DNA from: Apis mellifera
Lineage: Eukaryota; Arthropoda; Insecta; Hymenoptera; Apidae
Direction of reading: 5' to 3'
DNA: 64,000 nucleotides
Assembly (NCBI RefSeq): GCF_003254395.2
Contig: NC_037638.1
Coordinates: 10,352,086 to 10,416,085, forward strand
The translations under genes were made by a program, and so were the position numbers. Under the pieces are notes generated by a model. That model worked only from the letters and a program-made list of their open reading frames with translations. It did not search any database and was not told the DNA's origin. Positions 25,201 to 37,119 of the stretch are shown here, piece after piece; positions within the stretch are counted from its first letter, which is position 1, and each line of letters starts with the position of its first letter.

Positions 25201-26927
25201 ACACACACACACGCACACGGAGCCACGGGGGCGAGCGGCGCGGGCCGTGCCAGTTCCTGCGTGCGAGCACATATGCGCTCCACACGTACCGCGCACATTT
25301 CTTTGCTTCTCCGCTTCTACATATTATACGCGCGAATAATATATTATGTATAATCTGCATGCCGTATGCGGCGGCTCTCCGTGCTAAATCCAGAAACCGT
25401 GAGCCGCACCGCCGTTCCGCGTGTCCGATCGGTCCGCCGATCTCTCTCCCTCTCTCTCTTCTTTCTATCTACTTCTCCTTTCTCAATTAGACGGTCACGT
25501 AGCTGCTCTCTCTCTCTCTATTAAGAGAGGGAGGGAGGGAATTATTTCCTCGCCTGATCGATCTTTTTCTTTGTTTCTTCAAGACGAATCGAGGTTTTTC
25601 CGCCGAGTGGATCTCTCCTCTTTTTCTCGCGTGTTTATTTTTCGCGGATTCCAAACGAACGAACGTACGAACGTTCATCCGACGGTCAATGACTTCGGAG
25701 AATACATTTGGTGGGAACGAAAGCGATTCGAATCCATCGTGCATATCCGGCCGTGTACGATAGGAATCGCGCAAATTCATCTCGGCGACTGGTCGTATAA
25801 ATAAAAGTTTATTTAAAGACGGTACGCTCGTATACACGATGTAGCGTACGCAACACCGCTCTCGCGATCGCGAGACGGGGTGGAGAGAGAGAGAGAGGGA
25901 GGATAAGCGGGGAGGGGGTGGAAGGGAGGCGAGCCGAACTCGAATCCGCGCGCGTAGGTAGTCGTATAGGGCTGCGCGTGGAGGAGGAAAGAAGGAAGCG
26001 AAAGAAACGCGAAAGCTCGAGAGGACGAGGAGGAGGAGGAGGGGGAGGGTGGAGAGGGAATGCGGTGGGGGCGCAGCCATGCGGTTTTACAGTGAGCTTA
26101 TAGTTTACGTTATAAATTATTATTATCGTATTTCATACGAAGAATAAGATTTATTAAAACCCTATAGATTACCGCTCGTACCAGGCAATATATTACGCGG
26201 CGTGTACCCGCGTGCACCGGTACATTCGTAACCCGAGCTTCGACGCACACGCGTGCACCCACGTACGACGCTCGTACACACGTCGTAACGAATCGTGCCT
26301 CCACGTACCCGAATCGTATGTATCCCGTATCGTTTCCACGGATCGCCGCTGTTTCTCGATTCCCCGATCCTCCTTGAGGAGGGAAGGTGGTAGCGTCTCT
26401 CTCGAGCTTTTCCCTTTTTCCTTTTTCTGATTCAAAATCCAGAAGGAGTTGGTGGAAAAATTTGGCGGGAGACTGGATGGAATTTATTTTGTATATATCA
26501 CACGATTTGCAAGAAAAACACTTGATTGTCGGTGTGTGCCACCCTGACGAAGGTTTTCTCGGAACACCTTTAACGACCGCTCGTCAATTTGGCCAATTAT
26601 CGATCAGCGGGTAGAAGGAGATTGGAAAAACTATAAGGAAAATCTTACTTACTCAGCTGTTTTACAATCGGCAAATTACGATGGATCTTGTTTCGCACGA
26701 GTTTCACCTCGGTACCATTCTCTATCTCGAAATTCGAGGAGGAGGAGATTTCTCCCTCGCTTTCCAAGTCTCGGCGGAAAGTTGGATACTTTTCAACGAT
26801 TAACGTTTTCGAATCGGACACGGCGCGATTGGCAAGCGCGATGCAACGACAACGTTGAAAAATAGATCGATCGGCCGGAACGGAAAAAATATTACCCGAT
26901 TCGATTCGAGATTTTCTCGTTTTTACG

Positions 26928-26931
<4 letters not shown>
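22261..26931. other. bab intron 1: non-coding, complex islands and CT/CA arrays
   Basis: Complex unique-looking sequence at about 22261-22420 (including GGATTA and runs of ATTAAAA) is followed by polypyrimidine and A/T-rich DNA. Repeats: (CA)n about 24134-24150, (CT)n about 25032-25051, CTC triplets about 25066-25082, (CA)n about 25195-25215. No exon with a recognisable domain was found on either strand. Confidence 0.55.
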
Positions 26932-26981
<50 letters not shown>

Positions 26982-26986
26982 CATAT
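26932..26986. repeat. (TA)n microsatellite ending in (CATATA)n
   Basis: About 55 bases, pure TA then three CATATA/ACATAT units. Confidence 0.95.
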
Positions 26987-28303
26987 CGAGGTGGGTCCGT
27001 TGGGAGAAGCGGGTTGACAAATGCGCCGTGAGTTTCTGCCCGGCTACGCGTACAATGATTTTTCTTTCATAGAATATCACTTATTTATCGTTTCGGATGC
27101 GAACGAATGGACGGCGAATCGAGTATCGACTGCGCTTAAAGAGCGACGATACTGCTCTTCCGGGAAAAAACGACGATATACAAACAATTTTCGCGAATCG
27201 AATCGAAGGAAAACAATTGGACCACCTCTCTCTCTCTCTCTCTCTCTCGATTTCGAAATCGTTCTTTCGAGATCCTTATCCTTCTTATCCTACGGATAAG
27301 AAGTGATTGTGCGCGGTGGCGACGGGGGAATAGGGGAATACACGCACGCACGCACACGCTCGCGCTTGCCCGCCCGCCCGGAAACACGTAGGTGCACAAT
27401 TTCAACGACGAACGCGCGCTCGTCGAGAGAAACATCAAAAAAACGCGCCGAGCACAAAGCGACGCGTACAGGGACGAGGAGCATCTGGTGACGAGAGACG
27501 AGAGAGAGAGAGAGAAAGGAGGACAAAGAGCAAAGCGGTAAGGGCAGTAGGATTATCGCGAAACAGAGAGCGTCGTAACGGAGAGGAAAGGTGTACAAGG
27601 AGTAGCGAAAGGAGAAGGAGAAGAAGAAGAAGGCGAAGAGGGGAAAGAAAAAAGGAAGAAGGGGAGAAAGAGAGAGAAAGGGAGGACGCGTGTGGCGGTT
27701 GATGCGTGCAAGTCCGTGGCGAGGGGGACGGAGACGGAGACGGAGAGCGGTGCGCGGGACGGAGACGGAGGCAAGGGAGGGCGAGACGGTGAGGCGGGGA
27801 AGAGGGAGGGGGCGAAAGACGGAGAAAGAGGGGACGTATGTACATTAAAATATTATTCTCAGATGAAATACCGGGTGGGGCCCGGCGGCACAGCGCGCGT
27901 ATATTTTTAGACCTTATATAAATACACGAATCATAATGAACGCGCGCCTCGTTCTCCCTGTGTATGCTCGCCGTTCCTCCTCGCCCGCTCCTCCTCCCCC
28001 GCCCCCTCCTCGTCACGGCCGCGCCTTGCCTCCGCTCCGTCTCGCCGCCGCCCCACACCCGACCGCCGCTTCTATCTCGCCGCGTCTTCTTTGTACAGAC
28101 TTCTTTCCCTTTCTACGGCACCGGCTTCTCTCTGTGCCGCCGCGCGCGTTTCCTCGCTTCGACGCGGCCGCTACACCGTCGACCAACACCGCACGTGTTC
28201 CAATTACTCCAAACGAACGAACCGAGCGAGCGGACGAAAAAACAGAGATCTCGTTTCCTTCCCACCGAGATCCATTCGATTCGATTTATCGCGTACGCGT
28301 TGT

Positions 28304-28304
<1 letters not shown>

Positions 28305-28337
<33 letters not shown>
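28305..28337. repeat. (TA)n microsatellite
   Basis: Sixteen TA units. Confidence 0.95.
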
Positions 28338-28339
<2 letters not shown>

Positions 28340-28938
28340 ACGCGAAGGGCGAATATCGGCAGTCGATAACGCGTCGAATTTCGTTTCATCCAGTTTCGAT
28401 ATTTAGAATCGAAACGTTAACTTAACCACCTTTCGCGAGGGATCGAAAGGTGATTTCACGATCAAACACGAGAGAGAGAGAGAGAGGAAGTGACGAATTA
28501 CAGAGACCGAATCGGCGACAAAGGTCGCTATCGCTTGGAATATAGAGAGAGAGAGAGAGAGAGATTGCTTCGGACCTATTCGCGCGCGGCCAGATAACGC
28601 GAGAAGAACGGAACGCGGTTGGACGGGAGTGGGACGGAGAGCGAGACGCGGGAGAAGGAAGGATGCTCGGAGGAGAAGCGAGACAGGCGGCGGATAGGCG
28701 GCATTGATATATGAGATCGGGATACGTACGTACCCTTCTATCAAGTTTATAGGTGTGGTATCGCTAAAAATTTAAATCGCGTGATTACCACGCATTTAAT
28801 TGACCTCGGTTAACCAATAGACCGGTCGATTTCTATATAGTTATAACCTCTCCCTCTCCCCCTCCATCCCTTTTTTCCTCGCCATATACGCTGCTTCGAT
28901 CGCGGAAATCGGATTCGATCGCGTTCCTCGCATTTTAC

Positions 28939-28948
28939 GCGCATGCGC
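28939..28948. promoter_or_regulatory. GCGCATGCGC palindrome, NRF-1/Ewg-type site 1
   Basis: Perfect 10-bp palindrome matching the core of vertebrate NRF-1 sites; the insect relative is Erect wing (Ewg). Flanked by C and A, giving 11 of the 12 TGCGCATGCGCA positions. Methylation-sensitive in vertebrates. Confidence 0.5.
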
Positions 28949-29213
28949 ACAATAAAGGGGGAGCAACTCGATGTCAAATATCGATACGTAATAATATCGT
29001 TTCACTCCCGTAATATCGATTTAACTATTTGGAGAAAGAGAAGCAGAGGATCGATTTGCAACGAGAGAGAGAGAAATGGATAGACATCTATTCGATAAAT
29101 AGATATAAATTGAATACTTGAGAAGAAGAATTTGTCGGTAACAATTGACGATCCCTCGTTATTCTTATTTGTCCATTCCCCGCTCCGTTGACCAATCGCG
29201 TTTCCGATACCAC

Positions 29214-29223
29214 GCGCATGCGC
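29214..29223. promoter_or_regulatory. GCGCATGCGC palindrome, NRF-1/Ewg-type site 2
   Basis: Second copy, 275 bp from the first, preceded by CCAAT at 29192-29196. Together they resemble a CpG-type promoter, though no transcript start or coding exon is evident nearby. Confidence 0.5.
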
Positions 29224-30055
29224 GCGCGAAACGACAAAAACATCGTCGCGCAAACACCAAATACGAAATGCTCGAGTGACATTTTCTTAGACGAACGACT
29301 GTGTCTATCTATCGTCTAACGGTTTCGAAAGGAAAGAAAGACGGCGTCGTTAAAAAAGGGACACTCGTCCAAATCTCGCGCGAAGCACTCGTCCAAAATC
29401 TTTCTTCTTTCCTTTCCTTTCTTTTTTTTTTTTCTAGAAAAGACTATAATCTTAAGAACGATCTCGCTTTGATCTCGTATGCTGCACGATGCTCGCGTCC
29501 CGTCCCCGTAATGAGCATCCAGTGCGTAAGCCAAGCCGAGAGAACGCGACGAACGCGTCCTCGCGGCGTGTGTCTACTACGCCGCCTCCTTCCTTCTTCT
29601 CCCATCCAGTGTGGCGCTTTTATCAAAAAAAAAAAAAAAATCGTGACACAATGACCCTATTGTCCGCAGGGAAAGGGCTAATTATACTCGTCGCGAACCC
29701 CTCGTCGAAGCGAAAGGCGCGGGAGACCGACCGGCTTGCTTGCGGAATGGCGAAAGAAAAAGAAAAAGGAGAGAGAGAGAGAAAAAAAAGCAGCGTTAAA
29801 AGAGGTCGCCGATGACGTTCTCGGGGAAAGACGGATACTAGGCAAAGCTGAATTTCTCTCCATTAAATGACCGTTATGCCGGCAAGTTAATTACAATGAA
29901 TTACGCGCGTACCGGCGCGCGCTCACGTGTGCAACCTCTCCTCTCCTCTCCTCCTCCTCCACCTCCTCCTCCTCCTCCTCCTGTGTGCACGCCCCGAGTT
30001 AGTCGTAGTTCCCCCTGTCTTCTTTCGAGCAAACTATATCTCGTTCTCCATTCGA

Positions 30056-30058
<3 letters not shown>

Positions 30059-30092
<34 letters not shown>
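30059..30092. repeat. (TA)n microsatellite
   Basis: About 17 TA units. Confidence 0.95.
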
Positions 30093-30095
<3 letters not shown>

Positions 30096-30341
30096 GATGC
30101 AAGAGATAAAGAATCGTTTCGTCGGAAACCCGGAACTTTTCGTACGTTGAACCGATGATTCGATCGATTCGATGATTTCGGTGACCCGTCACTTTTATAT
30201 AATTCTGCAAGTATAATTTCGATCGGAATGGAATTAAAATAACGGCATAGATTGGAATATAAATTCGATCACAAAGGCTCAGGCCTTTGTTCCATCCACG
30301 CAGCATGATTCCGTTTCCGGCCGATTTACTCTACTCGGCTA

Positions 30342-30343
<2 letters not shown>

Positions 30344-30392
<49 letters not shown>
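30344..30392. repeat. (TA)n microsatellite
   Basis: About 24 TA units, the second long TA array within 300 bp. The 250 bp between them are complex, non-repetitive sequence. Confidence 0.95.
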
Positions 30393-30399
<7 letters not shown>

Positions 30400-33211
30400 G
30401 CTGGCCGATTAATGGCCTTCGAGGCGTTCTTAAATTAAATTGCATATCGATAGGGCAGGTTCGGGATGGCCGCCAAATTCGCGTATCTGTGGTTAAACGT
30501 TGAGCCGCGTGTATATTTATATTTGTCGCTCTTCAATTCCCTTCTTCTCTCCCTTGAAAATTCTTAGAGTATACTTGATCGATTTTTATTTAATGATTGT
30601 TAGATGTGTATCCAGATTGGCCGGATGTTATCAACGTCGTTGCTATTAACTCGGCCTGCGAGATATTGCCAACATCCTCCTCCCTTTCCTCCCTCTGAGA
30701 AACTATGTGTATCGAGTTTACTTGAAAAAAGAGAAAGAAAGAAAGAAAGACATTATATAAACATCTCAAACATTCGACTACTTTAACTTTACTTCAGCTG
30801 TTATCCTTGAAACATTAGGCGACTTTTCGTTACATTTTCGAGGAAAAGTAAGTACGCGCCTCCTCTCGTTAATTCGTCACGGACGATTTAATAATAACCG
30901 AGAAGAGAAGCCAGGAGGACGATCTCGTTTCGATTCGAGACCATCCTTTGGCCGATCATTCGTGATGCCCCGAGTGGAATTTTCATCGGTGGAAAAACTG
31001 GAGGGGGGAGGAGGGAGAAGGAGAGGGGGAACGCGGCGGAGCGACATGCGCGTTTTAGCGCGCGAAACAATATTTACAAAATGATGCGACCGCAGTCATC
31101 GTGGCGCTCGCATCGCGGGTAAATACACGAAGGGGAAACGGTAAACAGAGCGAAAATTAAAATAACAAAGTCGAGGGAGGGAGGGCGAAATCGCGCGAGG
31201 CAATCGAGGAGAGGGGGGAGGGAGACGCGTCTAAATATCGTAGCACCCTTTCGACCCGATTACGAATAGGACTCTCGAAGGTGACGGATGATGATGATGA
31301 TGATGGAAACAATAAGCAGCGCGAATTGGGAATTAAATATATATATATATATATATTTTTTCTTTCGATAAAATCGAACTGTTGGAGCAGTTTAAAAATC
31401 GTTCTGTTTGAATTGCGTTTAGAATTCATCGTGTTACCACTTTGTTGGATATCAAACTTGGATTGTGAAATCATTGTACACGCGCATGGCGAAAACGGTG
31501 ACAAAAGAGGAATTCGCGTATTTTCGTTCCTTTTTTTGATTCGGCGCGTAGTATTTCTCTTTCTTTTTTTCCCTCCAAAAATAAAATTGAAATTGGAAGA
31601 TAAATGATCCCGATTCGATATTGGAAAAAAAAAAAAAAGGTACGATAAGAAATCTGAAATGATACATATACATATAAAATAAAATAAAAGTGTTTTGAAA
31701 TACGAAGAATTAAACAATCGAATTAAAAAATATTAACAAACTCATCGATAAAACCATCAGAAAAATTCACTCCATATTTACGTCTCCACTTTAAATACAA
31801 CGATCTTAAATTTTAAGAAATATTCGATGTACGTGTCACAATTATACTTCACAGAAATCACCCATCGAGAAACTCGATTAAAATAGGAAAAGAAATCGTG
31901 AGACAGCATGGAAGCGCACACAAGTTGGAGGACGACGTACGTACGCGATCCGCGTGCTCGCACGACCGGCACACGACAACCGTGAACGCCTCGAACGGAA
32001 TCGTTGATTTCCGCTCTGCTTAGTGATACGCGGCGTCGGAGAGAAGAACGAGAGCGGCCGCCGCTGTGAATCTCGGGTGAACAGACGATGCATCAATTTC
32101 TCGGCAAGATAAACGGAGGAGAGGATTTCGCGCTTATCGCGCTGACTCGCGCCAATTGCGCAACCGTTTCGATTATTATTAACAACAATAATAATCGTAG
32201 CAATGTGGTCTGATCTCCGAATCGTCTTATTTTTTTACTGGCCGCGCGAGAAGGGAGGGGAAGAAGGAGGGAAGAACAAATATATACATAAAACATTATC
32301 GGCTTCTATTCGTACAAAATATAACGCGACATATACATACATACATATATATATTGAGAGAAGAGAATCAACGTTGCCAGCGAAATTGTGCCATTGTGCA
32401 AACACATTTCCATCCGTTATCGCGCACTTACCTTATCGGTTTACATTTCTTTTTCCGTCCGCTTTTAAATCGTCTATCTCGCGCGTAGCTTCTTCTTTTC
32501 GAGCTAAGAAATCGTTTTTTCAAGAATCGAAAGAAAATGTTTCGATCGTGACGAAGATTCTCGTGGGAGGAGAGGATCCACGACTGCAAGATGCGCATAA
32601 GAAATGATATATATATATACACACACTTTTTCAAACGTAAACAAAGGGAAAAAGAGAGAAATATACACACACATATCGTTTGGCTAGGTTTTGCGATAAA
32701 GCCGAATTTATCTGTTCGGAATGAATAACGTTGACGGATGTGTCCGGGGCTTGTTCGCAACGCACCCCTTGCTAAGTGACCGCGCCGCCGGCATATTATT
32801 CGTTTTACCAGCGGCGTGCACATATTCCGCGTAGCGCGGCGGTCTATAACCGCAGTCATGGAAAAACACGCACACGCGAAGGATAATTACGCGTTAATAG
32901 CTCTTAATTTATGAAATAATTTATTATATAACGCGGGACGCGGCCGCGGCCGCGGAGGCGAGAAGAGGGGAGGATGCAGGGGGAGAAAGAGAGGGAGGGA
33001 GGGAGGAGGGAGTACGTAACGGAGGACAGAGCGAAACGGGACGGTGGGGAGAGACGGGGCGCGCTCTCTCGCCTCCAGCCGGGGGATTTGCCACCCACGG
33101 GGGAGAGAAATGCCGAAAGAGGAAGCGGGCGGGTCGAGTAGCTGGAACCGGAAGCCGGTGCTACATCTTTCGAATCTCGCGCGCGTACGTATATATATAT
33201 CTCTCTCTATC

Positions 33212-33230
33212 TGTGTGTGTGTGTGTGTGT
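33212..33230. repeat. (GT)n microsatellite
   Basis: Nine GT units after short TA and CT arrays. Confidence 0.9.
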
Positions 33231-34731
33231 ATCTATCGGCGCGGTTGACACTGCGTATCGTTTCAAGGATAACCTGTTGTGTCGCGTGTTCCATTCCTCG
33301 ACACACTCTCTCTCGCTCTCGAGCGTTGCCGTTAATTTTCAGTCGAAAGATGCTAAATGCGTAATATATCTATTTACGCGGGTTATTATTATGGATGAAA
33401 CGTAAAGTTTGTAATTTTTTTACGACGGACTTTGAGAGAAAAGAGGAGAGAAGGGAAAAAGGAATAATAATAATAATAAACGTTGCGCGTTATAAAAGCG
33501 TAAAATGTTTCTAAACTTTATCATAGTTCAAGGACTCCTCTCTTGGTGTCGTCCACTTTTTTTCTCACTTTTCTTTCTCTCTCAACTGTATGCACTTGCC
33601 GCTTCCTCTTTCTTTTCTCTTTCTTTCCCTTTTTTTTTTTGGTTGCACTAGAATATTTATTCTTGGACGTTACACTGTGTATGCACGCGGTATTATGTCA
33701 GCGATTCTTGAACGTGAGAGATGAAGAGAGAGGGGGAGGGAGGGAGGGGGAGAGAGAGAGATGGAAGGAGTTGGAGGGGCTGTTGATAAGTCGAAGAATC
33801 AACAGTAAGTAATTTTTCGAATTAAAACTCGTTTTATTATTTTAATTACACGATGGAAAATATAATTAGAACTATCGTTGCAATTGCAATTAATCTTTAA
33901 TTATAATCAACCCGTCAGCGCTTCTTGTGTTTATTATTCATTAATTTAAATTTCAAATTGCAAAGGTGAAACGACGTTTTATAGTTAAATTATACTACGA
34001 AACAAACACTTGACATCCCAACATCTTCCACCTCCCCCCCTCGATATGTATTTCTAAAGTTTTCCAAAGTACAAAGTACTTTCACGCGGTACTTTTAACC
34101 GAAATTTTTCTCCCTCTCTCTCTCTTCTAATTTCTTTTCTTTTTTTTCACATATATATACACTCGCGAAATCGCGTTATAGATCTCGCGTAATAAAATTA
34201 ATACCGTTAGGAATAACAGCAGCTTTATATCAAAAGTTTTACGGCGCGCGCACTACAGTTACGAAGGTTACCGTATTATTGCAGCCTTCGCAATCCGCAT
34301 TGTTGCCTCTCCGCTTTTAATACTCTTTATTGTCTCTTTTATAACCGGGATGACGCGCTTCTTTCAGCGCCGGATAAATTACACGCGGCATTGTACCTCT
34401 AATTTTAGAGGGAAAAGGGAAGGGAAAAGGGAAGGGATGCGTAGCTCTCTCGGATGCGTCGGTGGTTGTCGTCGTGCGTCGTGCGTCGTCGTTTCACGAG
34501 TATTTCGCCTCGCGAAATATCTCTCCCCCTCCTCCTTCGTTCGCGTGTTCTTCATTCAATTCCACCTTGATGCGCGCCGGCTATAGACACCGCACGGCTT
34601 TATATGAATAAATAAACGGGCCGATGGTCGATAACGTTTCTTCCTTTTTTCCTCCCTCCCCCTTTTCACGTACATCTCGCGCGCGCTTCGTCGAATCCCG
34701 CTAATTCAACCTTTTCCCTCGATCCCTTCAG

Positions 34732-34733
<2 letters not shown>

Positions 34734-34771
<38 letters not shown>
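34734..34771. repeat. (TA)n microsatellite
   Basis: About 19 TA units. Confidence 0.95.
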
Positions 34772-34772
<1 letters not shown>

Positions 34773-36953
34773 TCGTCGTACGTCGACGACTCCTTAGCCC
34801 TCTTTCCACTCGTGGACATCGCGTGGTATATATATGTATATGATTGTGGATATGTATACGTTCGTTGGACGACGATTTCTTGGTGAAAGGGGAGGAGGAG
34901 GAGGAGGAGGAATTGTCGATGTATAATTGATCGTGGGAGATTGACGAACGGAACGATATTCGCAACGGTTACGAGGAAATTAGAGGATAGAAAAGGATCG
35001 GGAAAAAGAGTGTGATGAGGATGACGAAGCAAATTCTTTCTGTTTCCAAGATTCAGAAATTAAAAGTATGACTTCGTTCGATCGGAGGAATTTATTAATT
35101 ATTTGTGATAAAAATTGTATCGTTTGAAATATCGAGAAGAAAAGGAAGAAGGAAAGATTCGAGGGAGCGTAGAAATGATAGAATGATAATTATTCGCTGC
35201 TCTCGAAATAGGATCGATTAAAAAAGTATAGATGACGATGGAATAGCGGGGAAAAGACACGTTTCATCTTATTATTCTAAGTGAATTCCTCTTCTGATCC
35301 TCGTGGAAAATGCTGACAAAACGTCAGGGAGTAATTCTTTCTGAAAGCCTCGATGGAAGACGTACTAACCGGAGCGTAAAAGCCTCGAAAGAAGTCAGGT
35401 GGAAAAAATATATACATATATATATTTGTACTAATATTTGTGCAATTTGAAATATAACGTATATATTTTTTTCCATTTATCATTCTAATTTCGATTCTAT
35501 CTTTTACATTTGCTTACTTCGAAATTCGTTTCAAATTTTTACCAAAAGTCCGGTTGAAAAGGCATCGTCGATGAGAGCGGAGCAACTATCACGTCGATGA
35601 CGATTCGATGTAGCGGCGATGTACGTACAACAAGCCCAAGTTGCGCTAAAACTAATGACTAATCCTAAATTCCTCGAGTTAATAACAATAATAATATTAA
35701 TAACGGAGTAGGAAACTCGAAGGAATTACGCAACGCGGAGCTACGAAGATGAGCACGCAGCCGCTCGAGGATGCGATATTGTGCAAAACATAACGTATTC
35801 AACGTAAGCGCTAAGTAACGTTAAGTGGGTCGAATTTACTCTGCGCCTTATTATTTCTACTTTATATGCCAGCCCGGATCGGTGTGTGCGTGTGCGTGTG
35901 TGTGTGTGCGCGCGTAACTCGCGAGCCGCGCGTGTTTCAGCCGTGCGTGCGCGGTAGGATGTGACTTATTGCCGCGAATCTAGGTTATGTTATTCGCGAT
36001 GGTAGGAAGTGTCTCGATTGTGTACAACCGAGTCCAACGGCTTCTCGTCTAATCTCCTTTGCTCGACCTTCGTTTTTTCCTTTCTTTTCTTTCTTCCTCC
36101 TTCGTTTCGAAATTCACACGACGTTTTTCTTTCACACCCTCTTCTACGGTAAAAGTTGTAGTGGAGGGGATATATTTCGATTATACTGGAAGAGATGGCC
36201 ACGAAGGATCGATCCGGCGAATGTACGAGCGAAACACTACTTGCTGTCGGTACTTATCTACGTATAAAGCGGCACGGTGAAATCTGCATATAATATTGAT
36301 GCAATTTGCCATTAGAATAGCGACGGCACAGTCTAGGATGTGAGCTCTGGTTCTGTGTGCGGCGGCTGAATGGACCGGTTCAATTAGAGAATCATAAGTT
36401 GGCGTGATGGGGCCATCCTGCGGAATATTATATACCTTCGGTACGTACGGCCCTGAACCGATACCCGTCGCTTTTTATCACAGCTCACGAGTACAACGGT
36501 CTCATCGGCGGATATATACAATCGATGATTACGTAAACGAGAAAAATCGATACGCGTATTATATGTACACGTGTACACCCGCCGCGTTCCACAACTCAAT
36601 TTTTATTAATTACGCGAAATTGAACGCATTTAAATTACATAATGCGCGGCGTTTCCATAGACCTTAATCGGGTGCTTCGGGTGCACCCTCCCGATGCACG
36701 TATCCCCCTTCCTCGCCCGAGTGGATAATCGGGACAATACAGGTGTCTATACACGTATATAACATGTCCCACGTGTAACAGATTGCGTTACGTTACGATC
36801 GAGACAATAATTTTTATCCCATAATTGAAAAAAACTCGGGATTCTCTTTCGTCTCGAGCCGCAACCGTTTCATTGTGCACAGCACACACTATCCATCCGT
36901 CCATCCGTCCGTCCGTGCGAACACACGTCCCGAGGGCTGCGCACAACGCGTGA

Positions 36954-36983
36954 CACGTGGCTCGCGAGCGTCTGCGCATGCGC
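36954..36983. promoter_or_regulatory. clustered promoter-type motifs: CACGTG, CTCGCGAG, GCGCATGCGC
   Basis: Three palindromic motifs sit within 30 bp: CACGTG (36954-36959), CTCGCGAG (36961-36968) and GCGCATGCGC (36974-36983). The first is a bHLH E-box, the second resembles the TCTCGCGAGA promoter element of other animals, the third is NRF-1/Ewg-type. The surrounding 150 bp are CpG-rich with CCGT tetramer repeats just upstream. An intronic promoter or strong enhancer is possible. Confidence 0.4.
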
Positions 36984-37119
36984 GCGATGCGCTTTTACGC
37001 ATGTAGGCTATACGATCGTACGATCGTAATAGGATTTATAATCGCGCGCGGAGACGCGAGTCGGTGCAATGTTAGACGACCCACGTTGTGTGTCACGACG
37101 ACTCGCATTATGCGGCATT

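Larger units (their letters stand above)
26987..30058. other. bab intron 1: non-coding with two NRF-1/Ewg-like palindromes
   Basis: Contains (CT)n at about 27226-27249, a purine-rich block (27490-27840), a pyrimidine-rich block (27960-28060), (TA)n (28305-28337), (GA)n (28466-28484 and 28545-28563), and a complex stretch (28740-29300) with GCGCATGCGC twice and a CCAAT. Frames across 27435-28058 minus are Ser/Leu/Pro low complexity. Confidence 0.55.
30393..36880. other. bab intron 1: mostly A/T-rich non-coding sequence
   Basis: Repeats: (GAT)n 31283-31303, (TA)n about 31339-31357, (GT)n 33212-33230, a duplicated 12-bp GGGAAGGGAAAA unit about 34410-34437, (TA)n 34734-34771. A polypurine block spans 32960-33060. 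Complex islands at about 30394-30520 and 36270-36500 may be regulatory. No gene recognised. Confidence 0.55.

Noticed and set aside
26460..26614. Plus-strand frame with apparently normal composition
   Set aside because: Short, no recognised domain and no clear flanking splice sites.
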